From positions 1-43,641 of IMG/VR virus record IMGVR_UViG_3300048625_000093: a DNA stretch of 43,641 nucleotides; one strand, written 5' to 3'. This document shows, one piece after another, positions 28,117 to 35,933 of the stretch. A program made the translations under genes and the position numbers. Position 1 is the stretch's first letter, and each line of letters begins with the position of its first letter. Below the pieces are notes generated by a model. That model did no database searches. It was given only the letters and a program-made list of their open reading frames with translations, and was not told the DNA's origin. The stretch comes from a virus.

Positions 28117-28877
28117 TGACTATCGGAACAAAGGTTCCCGCATCGGGAAACATCCGTGTATGGTGGGCACTCGAGAATGCTTTCTCAAACTGGCAGTCCC
28201 CTACTGCTGCTGAGATTAATGCATCGCTTGATGTCTCTGATTCGATTTCTTGGAACGACTTTGGCTTTGCCCTTGACGCTTCAAACACAATCGATGACCC
28301 AGCTATCACTGCTATCGGTAAGGTTTCTGACCGTGGTGCTGCTCAGTTCGGTGGAACGATTTCGTTCTACTACCCCGGAGTTTTCGGTGATACATCGAAC
28401 CACTACGCAAACACTTACGATGCTCTCGACCAGCCACGCACCAAGGGATTCCTTGTTATTCGCGTTGATGGTGAAAACTCGAACGACCTGACAGCTTCGA
28501 ATGGTGACCTCGTTCACGTCTTCCGTGTGATGACTGACGCATACGCAGAGACAATTGTTGGTGAAGAAGCATTCCGCTACACCATCACATTCCTCTCGCA
28601 GGGTGACCTTGCAGTTCGTACCATGGTTGGTACAGTAACTGTTGACATCGCTGAGGGTGTTGGCACAGTTATGACTGCTGGCGAGAAGCTTCCTCTGCAC
28701 GCTTTCCTTAATGAGACTCGTGTTTACACGAACGGTCTTAAGTGGACAAGCTCTAATCCTGCTGCTGTTTCAGTATCAACTGCTGGCGTTCTCACATGCC
28801 ACACAACAGCAACTACAACCATTACTGCTACATACAAAGCAACTGGTGCTACCGCTACGTTCCTCGTAAACGACTAA
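28116..28877 (+). CDS. tail tube protein 2 with BIG2-like domain
   Basis: 253 residues. The first 165 resemble tube proteins (SPTAAEINASLDVSDSISWNDFGFALDAS; GRFTITFL-type strands) and share PTAAE(I/L)N with its neighbour. Residues about 172-253 are an Ig-like BIG2 domain: KLPLHAFLNETRVYTNGLKW, SSNPAAVSVSTAGVLTCHTTA, TITATYKATGATATFLV. Such domains decorate the outside of many phage tails. Coupled to tube protein 1 by TAATG. Confidence 0.8.
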   Translation: MTIGTKVPASGNIRVWWALENAFSNWQSPTAAEINASLDVSDSISWNDFGFALDASNTIDDPAITAIGKVSDRGAAQFGGTISFYYPGVFGDTSNHYANTYDALDQPRTKGFLVIRVDGENSNDLTASNGDLVHVFRVMTDAYAETIVGEEAFRYTITFLSQGDLAVRTMVGTVTVDIAEGVGTVMTAGEKLPLHAFLNETRVYTNGLKWTSSNPAAVSVSTAGVLTCHTTATTTITATYKATGATATFLVND

Positions 28878-28903
28878 GCATATCCCGACAAGGATGACGA
28901 CTG

Positions 28904-28928
28904 GCCCCTCTTCGGAGGGGCTTTTCGT
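28904..28928 (+). terminator. UUCG-loop terminator after tail-tube genes
   Basis: GCCCCTC-TTCG-GAGGGGC (7 pairs, tetraloop) followed by TTTTCGTTT. Confidence 0.9.
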
Positions 28929-28934
28929 TTATGT

Positions 28935-28951
28935 GATAGGATATTCCTATC
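28935..28951 (+). promoter_or_regulatory. promoter with overlapping palindrome before chaperone genes
   Basis: -10-like TAGGAT (28937-28942) lies inside the palindrome GATAGGA-TAT-TCCTATC. A proper ribosome site (GGAGG) follows before the ATG at 28970, so this transcript has a short leader. The palindrome may be an operator. Confidence 0.5.
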
Positions 28952-28969
28952 GAACCCTATGGAGGATTA

Positions 28970-29623
28970 ATGTCTCAAGACATGGAAAAAGAAATTACTG
29001 AGATTGTCGATGCCGCTAAAGCTCCCGGTACATTTAACATTCTTAATGTAATTAAGAACAAAGCATATCCTAAAGATGATGTAGTTATCTACCTTGATGA
29101 GCAGGCAGCATATGATGCATCAAACCTGAAAGATAAAATTCAGGATGTTCAAATCAATGTTGATAATGAGATTGATGTAAAAGAGAACACTATCAAGCTT
29201 GATGCTTTGAAGGCTGAACTTGATGAAGCGATGAAGCGTGTTCAGGCAAGTAAGTATATCTTTACTATTAGCGGAATCTCTGAGGGCAAGCGTGAAGAAC
29301 TTTTTGATAAAGCTCGCGAGAAGTTCCCAGTCGAGTATCGTGAAGAGCGTAATGTTCTTTCGCAGGAAACAACTCGTATCGAGATTGAAAGTGAAGAGCG
29401 AGACAAGTATCTCACTAATCTTTTGTGGGCTGAGTCTGTAGTAGCAATTACCGCACCTGATGGTTCTGGACAGAATGGTATTTCATTTGATGATGTTGTA
29501 GAGTTGCGTTTCAGTTTTCCACCATCGGCAAATATTATTATCAATCAAACCATTGAGAAGGTTCGTGCAGCTTCCGCCGTATTCCTTATGTCGGTGGATG
29601 AGGATTTTTTAGCCAAGTCCTAG
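28970..29623 (+). CDS. tail assembly chaperone, upstream frame (gpG-like)
   Basis: 217 residues, helical and acidic (EKEITEIVDAAKAPG; LKAELDEAMKRVQAS; REKFPVEYREE). The position between tube and tape measure, followed by a second frame one base back, marks the two-part chaperone that folds and delivers the tape measure. Near its end lies a slippery heptamer through which a fraction of ribosomes pass into the next frame. Confidence 0.85.
   Translation: MSQDMEKEITEIVDAAKAPGTFNILNVIKNKAYPKDDVVIYLDEQAAYDASNLKDKIQDVQINVDNEIDVKENTIKLDALKAELDEAMKRVQASKYIFTISGISEGKREELFDKAREKFPVEYREERNVLSQETTRIEIESEERDKYLTNLLWAESVVAITAPDGSGQNGISFDDVVELRFSFPPSANIIINQTIEKVRAASAVFLMSVDEDFLAKS
29605..29611 (+). other. 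-1 ribosomal frameshift site T_TTT_TTA
   Basis: In the chaperone frame the bases read GA-T TTT TTA, a canonical slippery heptamer. A slip back by one base joins the frame that continues, without a stop, into the gene ending at 30078. Confidence 0.8.
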
Positions 29624-30078
29624 TGTGGGATGACCACCGTTATTTTGGTACATTGTTGAGGGCGGCTGTCAAATCTGGGCAGCCGCCCTTAGCGGTTATA
29701 CTGAATGACCCTACACATAAGGACTGGGATGAGTGGGATTATAAACTTTTCAAGGCGCACTATATTCTTCAGGACTGGTATCGTGATGGTATCCCTGTAT
29801 GGTGGGATGAATCAGAGCGTGTAATATTTGAGGCTAAGGCTCGTACTTCTAAATCTCGCGCAGCTATTGAGCGTGCGCAGGAAGCCGCATCAAAGAATAA
29901 GACTCCATCTCCGGGTAGGTATTATGTTGCTGAGCCTCGGACTATTGATGGTGGGCCTATGCCAACCCGTGAGGAGTGGGGTGAGGAGCAAACTATGAAG
30001 TCAAACAAGAATGCTCCAGTAACAAAGTTTGGTGGGGGACCCGGCTCTAGAAATAATATTCAGCAGGGTCGAAAATAA
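29611..30078 (+). CDS. tail assembly chaperone, downstream frame (gpGT extension)
   Basis: Expressed as a C-terminal extension through the -1 shift: after the slip the sequence runs SQVLVWDDHRYFG..., giving a fusion of about 369 residues. A GTG at 29623 could in principle start it alone but has no ribosome site. It contains RAAVKSGQPPLAVILNDPTHKDWDEWDYKL, and a basic, Gly-rich C-terminus (KFGGGPGSRNN), typical of gpGT-like extensions that contact the tape measure. Confidence 0.82.
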   Translation, partial: SQVLVWDDHRYFGTLLRAAVKSGQPPLAVILNDPTHKDWDEWDYKLFKAHYILQDWYRDGIPVWWDESERVIFEAKARTSKSRAAIERAQEAASKNKTPSPGRYYVAEPRTIDGGPMPTREEWGEEQTMKSNKNAPVTKFGGGPGSRNNIQQGRK

Positions 30079-30088
30079 ACTCATGAGG

Positions 30089-30110
30089 TAGAATAGATAT
30101 AACTATTCTA
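30089..30110 (+). promoter_or_regulatory. promoter with overlapping inverted repeat before tape measure
   Basis: TAGAATAG-ATATAA-CTATTCTA: 8-base inverted repeat, its left arm being the -10-like TAGAAT (30089-30094). The tape measure start follows 18 bases later after a GAGG site. Same design as 28935-28951. Confidence 0.5.
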
Positions 30111-30127
30111 TTTGTTTTGAGGTTTGC

Positions 30128-33100
30128 GTGGCTAACGAAGATATTCAATTTACCGCCGGCTTAGACTGGACTGCCCTGAAGAGGGGTATGTCTGACGCTA
30201 CCACTATGGTAGAGAGAACAGCTAAAGCTACTCGCGCTAAAGTTGACCTGAAAATCAATATTAGTGCTGGCGACCTTAGAAAACAAGTTCAAGCTGCTGT
30301 CAAGACTGAGCAAAAAGAAATGCTTAAGAACCTTGGGCAAAGTGCAGTATCACAAATTAGCAGTAAGCAGTATGGTAATCTTGCACAGATTAAGCAGCCA
30401 CAAAATATTGCCAAGGCAATGGATACTGGTAATGTCGCCAGCATTGGTGCACAGGAGCAGGCTTATGAGGAGCAGCAGAAACGTGAGCTTGCATCACTTC
30501 AGGCTAACATCCGTGCGCGTTATGCTGCCGAAGATAAATTAAACAAATCGCTTAAGTCGCTTGGGGAGAAGCGAGCTAATGAGCGCCAAGCTGCTGAGGA
30601 AAAACTTAACCGCGCCATGGCTCGCCTTCAGGCGGAGCGTGAGCGTCAAGCAAAGCAAGAAGAACAGCAGAAGATTAACTCTCTTCCAAGGCTTCGTTAT
30701 GCCCTTTATGATGTTGCTAACATTGGTGACAAAATGGGCCGCTCACTTACTGGTGCTGTTGGCGGCGCAATCAAAACCTTTATGGATTTTGAGACATCAT
30801 TTACTGCGGTGCAGCGCGCAGCTGATGTTACTGGGACTAAAGCGGATGACCTTAAAGCTCAGCTGATTAGTCTTACTCGCGATGTTCCACTATCGTTCCA
30901 AGATGTTGCTGGCCTTTCGACACTCGGCGCTCAGCTTGGTGTAGCAGATAGTAACCTTAAAGACTTTGCTCTTACTGTAGCTCAGTTCTCATCGGTTACG
31001 AATGTTTCAACTGAACAAGCTGCTATGGCCTTTGGTTCGCTTGGAAACCTTTTGCACTTGAGTTCGGCACAGTACAAGAACCTTGGCTCTGCTATTGCAT
31101 ATGCCGGTATTAAAGCCGTTGCTACTGAGAAGGACATCATCTCTGTTGCCACTGCTGTTGGTGGTGTTGGTACTCAGGCCGGTCTTAGCGCCGAGTATGT
31201 TCTTGGTCTATCAACTGCGCTTGCTTCGCTTAAGGTTCCAGCAGAGCAGTCACGTGGTGCTATGACTCGTATGTTCCAAGAGATTAACCGAGCAGCGACT
31301 ATTGACCCTAAGGCAATGGATGAGTTTGCTAACGTCATGGGCATGACGACAGAGAAGGCAACTGCTCTGGCAAAAACTGATATGGGTACATTCTTTACTC
31401 AGTTTATTACTGGAATGAATAAAGTATCTGCTGGTGACCCAACAAAGATTACCGCACAACTTGATGCTTTGAACCTTAGTGATATTCGTATTACAAATAC
31501 TATTACTCGTCTTTCACAAAACCTTCCACTATTTAAGAAAAGTATGCAAGATGTTGGTGGAGCTTTTGCTTCTGGAACATTCTTGGCTGAGTCATACAAA
31601 GCTAAGATTGATGACCTCGCATCGCGCTTCGCTATCTTGAAGAATGCTTTTGCTGAGTTTGCTAATACTGTTGGTGGAACACTTGCCCCATACTTGAAAC
31701 CTCTCGTTGATGGCCTTGCTTTTGTTGTCAATTTATTTAACGATATTTCTAAGAACCCTGTAGGCGCAACTATCCTTGGGCTTGGTGCTGGTGTTGTTGC
31801 TCTTATCGGTGGGCTTCTTCTTCTCGCGCGGACTGTTGCTAGTGTTGTAGCTGGTAGCCTTGCTTTGCGTACTGCTGTTACTGAAGTTATGCGAAGCACG
31901 CAAGGTGCAAACGGTAGCTTCGGTCAAATGATTGCATTCCTACTTGGACTTGATGGTGCTGCTAAAAAGGCAACCATGTCTATGATTGGCTTGGGTAATG
32001 CGACTAAGGGAACTGGTCGCCATGCAATTGGGTACAACGCCGCTGCCGCTGCATCCAATACTGCAACTGGTGCTATGAATGTTTCATCTAAAGCTGCATC
32101 AATTGGTATTGAGGGTATTGGTACAGCAATGAAAGGCCTCATGAAGGCTACCATTGTTACAGCAATTATTGCTGCTGCATTTGAAGCAATTCAATGGGGT
32201 ATTAGTGCTATTGAAGAATCAATGAAGACATCCGCTGACCGGGCTAAAGCATACTATGGTGAGGCTGCGCAGCAAACAATTATTGATGCAGCAAAGATTG
32301 ATACACAGCAGGTTAACTCTGGTGCGCAGTCACAGTCTAATGTGATGAAGACAGTATCGGTTATTCAACCAGATACCCTTTCTACATCAACAACAGATAA
32401 TGCTGCGGCTGCTGCATCTAGTGCACTGACAAATAATACTCTTGCAGATTCACAGAAAGCTCTTGAATCTTCTGTTATTTCAACATCTGATGCCCTTGAT
32501 AAACAGACATTATTCTATGGCGAGAATGCTAAGGCTGCTGCATTTAAAGTCATTCAAGATAAGATTATGTCTGACTCTGGAAATCCGCTTCGTAAACTTT
32601 ACGAAGATAAGGGTGCTGTGGATGCACTTAAAAAATCTGGTGTTGACCTTAAGAAATATACTGAAGCTATCATCTCTGGTAATGATGAAGCGGCTCAAGC
32701 TGAGCTTGCAAAACTCAGAGGATATGAGCAGGAGAAACAGAAAGCATATAAGGAAACATATGCTGCCGGTAACTTGGCTGCTGTAAATGGCAATCAAGGT
32801 GCAGCAAAAAATCTTAATGACCAAGCTCAAGCATTTCAACTCCAGTCTGGTTCTGCAACTATTGCTATTGCTCGTCTTGAAAAATATGATGAAACAACAA
32901 AAGGACTTCTTCCAGATTCTGCTGCCGTTACTGCTGCTGCTGATATTATGGGCGAGTCGATTTCAAATAGCGGAGATGCTGCTGCAAATGCTGCTGGAAA
33001 ATTTGACCAATTTAAGCAGGATTTTAATAACGCTTTTGGTGGCGAGAGCGAAGCTTTAACTAAGTTTGCTGGAAGTTTAGATTCCCTTCTTAGTGGCCTT

Positions 33101-34633
33101 GATGCTAATGGCAAGGGCTTTGACATGATGACATCTAATGGTGCGCAGAATTTAACTAACTTGCGTCAAGCATTATTTGATTCTGTTGACGCTGCTGAGC
33201 AGATGGGTTATGACTCAACTACTGCTATTAGTATGGTGTTTGCTCAGCTAGAGCAGAAGGGTGTTGATACTGCTGAAACACTCAAACAACTCAAGAGCAT
33301 GGGTGGCGACTATGCATCTGCTGCTGTTGGAATTGAGGCGGCACAAAGCGGGATGTATGGTGGCCTGACTTCGGCTTTTAATAGTATGAAGAATGCATAC
33401 AAACAATCTGGCGATGCCGCTGCCACTGCTGCTAAGAAATTCCGTCTTGCTACAGATGTTGCATCAGACTTCTCATCCGTTGCTAAGCGCGCATTTGATT
33501 TACGGTTTAGCAAGCAGGATTCACTTGATAAGATTTCTGAAGCATGGCGACAGATGGCAGACGATGCAAAGAGAGCTAAAGAAGAAATCGACAAGCTCGA
33601 TAATGACCTTGGTAAGATGTCTAATGATAAGGCTCTTAAAGAATACTTCCTCAGTGTAGCCGAAGCAATGGGCGATACTATTCGCGCAGCGCAGTTGCGT
33701 ATTGAGCTAAACAAACTTAATGATGATATTACACAAGCCGAGAAGGCCCGAGCTGATGCAACTGATTCAGCTAACAAGTCTTTGGTTGGTAATAGCGCAG
33801 CGGCAATTAAGAACCGTATTAGTATTCGTGGAATGGTAACAAACTATCAGGGATACATCGATACGCTTATTTCTTCTGGTGCTAGTCAGGCAGAAGTTAC
33901 TGCTGCTGTTCAGCAATCAAAGCAAGACTTCATTGACCAAGCAACTGCTATGGGTTACAGCACTGATGAACTTACAACATACAGCGCAGCATTCGATGAT
34001 ATGGGTACGATTATTAAGAATACAGACTTTAGTGTATCTGTAAATATTAAAGGCATGGACCCAGCACTTGCTGCTATTCGTGAATTCAAGGCTAAGGCAG
34101 ATGACGCAGCACAGGACCGTACATCGAAGCTTTCTATGAGCGTTGACTATGCATCTCTTGCTAAGTGGTCACGCGGTATTGCAGTTCTTAATGATTTGAG
34201 TGCGGCAGAACTTGCATACAATGAGGGCATTGCCGCTCATCGCCCACAGAGTGAACTTGAAACTCTTCGCTCAAAGGTTAGTACGCTTAGGACAAAACTT
34301 GAATCTGGTAACTTTGCTAGTGGTGGATATACTGGTCAGGGTGGAAAGTATCAGGTTGCTGGTATGGTCCACAAGGGTGAGTATGTTGTTCCTCGTGAAC
34401 AGGTTAATCAGGGAACTGGTCTTCCATACTTCATGAACCAGCCACGAGCATTCTTTACTGGAGCATACCAACAGAAGGGTGCGCAGATGGTTGCATTAAC
34501 ACCCGAAGACCGTGCCCTTCTTCGAGGCATTGGACAGACTGGAGAGGTTATCCTGTATGCTAATAATGAGGCAATTGCACGCAGTGCAAACTCTGGAAAC
34601 AAAGACATCGTAGCGGCAGGAGGTCGCCCATAA
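30128..34633 (+). CDS. tape measure protein
   Basis: 1501 residues, the longest gene, starting at GTG six bases after GAGG. N-terminal coiled coils (residues about 40-190), a TP901-type core domain, hydrophobic segments (about 540-570, PVGATILGLGAGVVALIGGL and following), long Ala/Ser-rich helices and a C-terminal block (GGYTGQGGKYQVAGMVHKGEY) that is common at tape measure ends. Its length sets the tail length, here suggesting a tail of about 200 nm or more using the usual 0.15 nm per residue. No peptidoglycan hydrolase motif recognised inside. Confidence 0.93.
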   Translation: MANEDIQFTAGLDWTALKRGMSDATTMVERTAKATRAKVDLKINISAGDLRKQVQAAVKTEQKEMLKNLGQSAVSQISSKQYGNLAQIKQPQNIAKAMDTGNVASIGAQEQAYEEQQKRELASLQANIRARYAAEDKLNKSLKSLGEKRANERQAAEEKLNRAMARLQAERERQAKQEEQQKINSLPRLRYALYDVANIGDKMGRSLTGAVGGAIKTFMDFETSFTAVQRAADVTGTKADDLKAQLISLTRDVPLSFQDVAGLSTLGAQLGVADSNLKDFALTVAQFSSVTNVSTEQAAMAFGSLGNLLHLSSAQYKNLGSAIAYAGIKAVATEKDIISVATAVGGVGTQAGLSAEYVLGLSTALASLKVPAEQSRGAMTRMFQEINRAATIDPKAMDEFANVMGMTTEKATALAKTDMGTFFTQFITGMNKVSAGDPTKITAQLDALNLSDIRITNTITRLSQNLPLFKKSMQDVGGAFASGTFLAESYKAKIDDLASRFAILKNAFAEFANTVGGTLAPYLKPLVDGLAFVVNLFNDISKNPVGATILGLGAGVVALIGGLLLLARTVASVVAGSLALRTAVTEVMRSTQGANGSFGQMIAFLLGLDGAAKKATMSMIGLGNATKGTGRHAIGYNAAAAASNTATGAMNVSSKAASIGIEGIGTAMKGLMKATIVTAIIAAAFEAIQWGISAIEESMKTSADRAKAYYGEAAQQTIIDAAKIDTQQVNSGAQSQSNVMKTVSVIQPDTLSTSTTDNAAAAASSALTNNTLADSQKALESSVISTSDALDKQTLFYGENAKAAAFKVIQDKIMSDSGNPLRKLYEDKGAVDALKKSGVDLKKYTEAIISGNDEAAQAELAKLRGYEQEKQKAYKETYAAGNLAAVNGNQGAAKNLNDQAQAFQLQSGSATIAIARLEKYDETTKGLLPDSAAVTAAADIMGESISNSGDAAANAAGKFDQFKQDFNNAFGGESEALTKFAGSLDSLLSGLDANGKGFDMMTSNGAQNLTNLRQALFDSVDAAEQMGYDSTTAISMVFAQLEQKGVDTAETLKQLKSMGGDYASAAVGIEAAQSGMYGGLTSAFNSMKNAYKQSGDAAATAAKKFRLATDVASDFSSVAKRAFDLRFSKQDSLDKISEAWRQMADDAKRAKEEIDKLDNDLGKMSNDKALKEYFLSVAEAMGDTIRAAQLRIELNKLNDDITQAEKARADATDSANKSLVGNSAAAIKNRISIRGMVTNYQGYIDTLISSGASQAEVTAAVQQSKQDFIDQATAMGYSTDELTTYSAAFDDMGTIIKNTDFSVSVNIKGMDPALAAIREFKAKADDAAQDRTSKLSMSVDYASLAKWSRGIAVLNDLSAAELAYNEGIAAHRPQSELETLRSKVSTLRTKLESGNFASGGYTGQGGKYQVAGMVHKGEYVVPREQVNQGTGLPYFMNQPRAFFTGAYQQKGAQMVALTPEDRALLRGIGQTGEVILYANNEAIARSANSGNKDIVAAGGRP

Positions 34634-35529
34634 TGGCAGATAAAATGTGGATGGGTATTCCGACTAAGCACATGCAGTTTGTTCCATGCCCATCAATTAC
34701 TTCAACGATAACTCGAAAGCGTTATGTTGAGCGTCTTCAGTTTGAGAATGGTGGTGGTGATGTTAAGCGTTCGCCAGCATATCAAATGGAGTATGAACTA
34801 AACTTCACTGGTCTTGCTCATGAGGTTGATGGCATTGATGCTTTCAATAAGTTTGCTTCTGGGTTCTACGGTAATGGCCTGATTTACTTGGCGCATCCAG
34901 CAAACTTTGAGACTAATATGTTCAGTGCTGGCTGGGCTACTCCCGGACTTGCTGAGCAGGGGTGGCCTAAGATTTCATCTAATGACCCAACCTTCATTAA
35001 TAGTGGAGCTACTGGTGTTGATTCTTATGGACAGCCAATGCGAACAGCAGTATATGTAATTGATTCCCCAGCTAATGCTATCCCAAGTAAGTATCGTTTC
35101 ACTATTCCAATTCCACCAACACATACGCTACAGCTTGGAGCTTCTGGGTCTGTTATTGCTGGTGATGCAACGGTTCAGGTTCGCGCGATTTTTGCTAATG
35201 GAACATATGATACTCCACATGCATTAGCCCTACAGGACCCAGATAGTTCTTCAAGAATGACTGAAGAGTTTGCTGGTTCAACATATCAGGCTGTTGAAGT
35301 TTATCTTATGCGCACATCTTCAGCACCAGCTGAACTCTCATTAACATCAATGATGGGAATTCTTCGTAGTTCTTCATCTAGTTGGATAGATAAAACAAAT
35401 CACTATCCCGGCGAGGGCAGTACTGGACTCATGTTTATTGATAGTGCAATTGTTGAAACATATGCATATATGTATCCACCGCGTAAGGGAATCAGCACGA
35501 CACTCGCTGAGGTGGAAGCGTGGCGATAA
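34633..35529 (+). CDS. distal tail protein (Dit-like)
   Basis: 298 residues directly after the tape measure (TAATG overlap, AGGAGG upstream). Begins with WMGIPTKHMQFVPCPS and ERLQFENGGGDVKRSPAYQMEYELNFTG, a beta-barrel-like N-terminal domain, then a galectin-like second part. It should form the hexameric ring joining tube to hub. Confidence 0.75.
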   Translation: MADKMWMGIPTKHMQFVPCPSITSTITRKRYVERLQFENGGGDVKRSPAYQMEYELNFTGLAHEVDGIDAFNKFASGFYGNGLIYLAHPANFETNMFSAGWATPGLAEQGWPKISSNDPTFINSGATGVDSYGQPMRTAVYVIDSPANAIPSKYRFTIPIPPTHTLQLGASGSVIAGDATVQVRAIFANGTYDTPHALALQDPDSSSRMTEEFAGSTYQAVEVYLMRTSSAPAELSLTSMMGILRSSSSSWIDKTNHYPGEGSTGLMFIDSAIVETYAYMYPPRKGISTTLAEVEAWR

Positions 35530-35933
35530 AAGTAAACATGACTGGTTCGGGAACTATTGGAGACATTCTTCCCAACTGGAGTGTTAGTGAGTTTGCTACG
35601 CCTGTAGTTATTGGTGAAACAAACAATGGTCTTGGAAGTATCAGCTTTACTGCCGAAGCTCTTGAAGATTCTATTCTTATTTCAAACAATAATATTACTG
35701 TTGAGCATACTGACTCTGCTGGGAACTTAGGTTCTTTTATTGGAACTATCAAATCTGTATCGCAGAATGGCGCAACAGTAAATGCTAATGGTTTGAATGT
35801 TCTATCAAAGTTTGATGCTGACTATAACATTCCTTATTTGAATGCTGGCTCTTTGTGGAGTGCGGTAGACTTGTTAACGCAGGTTACTGGAACTGTGCGT
35901 ATTAGCGCAGAGCCACTTATGAAGGATGTTTAA
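35520..35933 (+). CDS. tail hub N-terminal piece (Tal-like)
   Basis: 137 residues starting at GTG after GAGGTGG, overlapping the Dit-like gene by 10 bases. It has the first-domain pattern of tail hub proteins: GDILPNWSVSEFATPV, SISFTAEALEDSILISNNNITV, then a helical GLNVLSKFDADYNIPYLNAGSLWSAVDLL. Hub proteins are normally one chain; here this piece stops at LMKDV and the next gene carries the rest, so the hub seems split. Confidence 0.65.
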   Translation: MAIKVNMTGSGTIGDILPNWSVSEFATPVVIGETNNGLGSISFTAEALEDSILISNNNITVEHTDSAGNLGSFIGTIKSVSQNGATVNANGLNVLSKFDADYNIPYLNAGSLWSAVDLLTQVTGTVRISAEPLMKDV

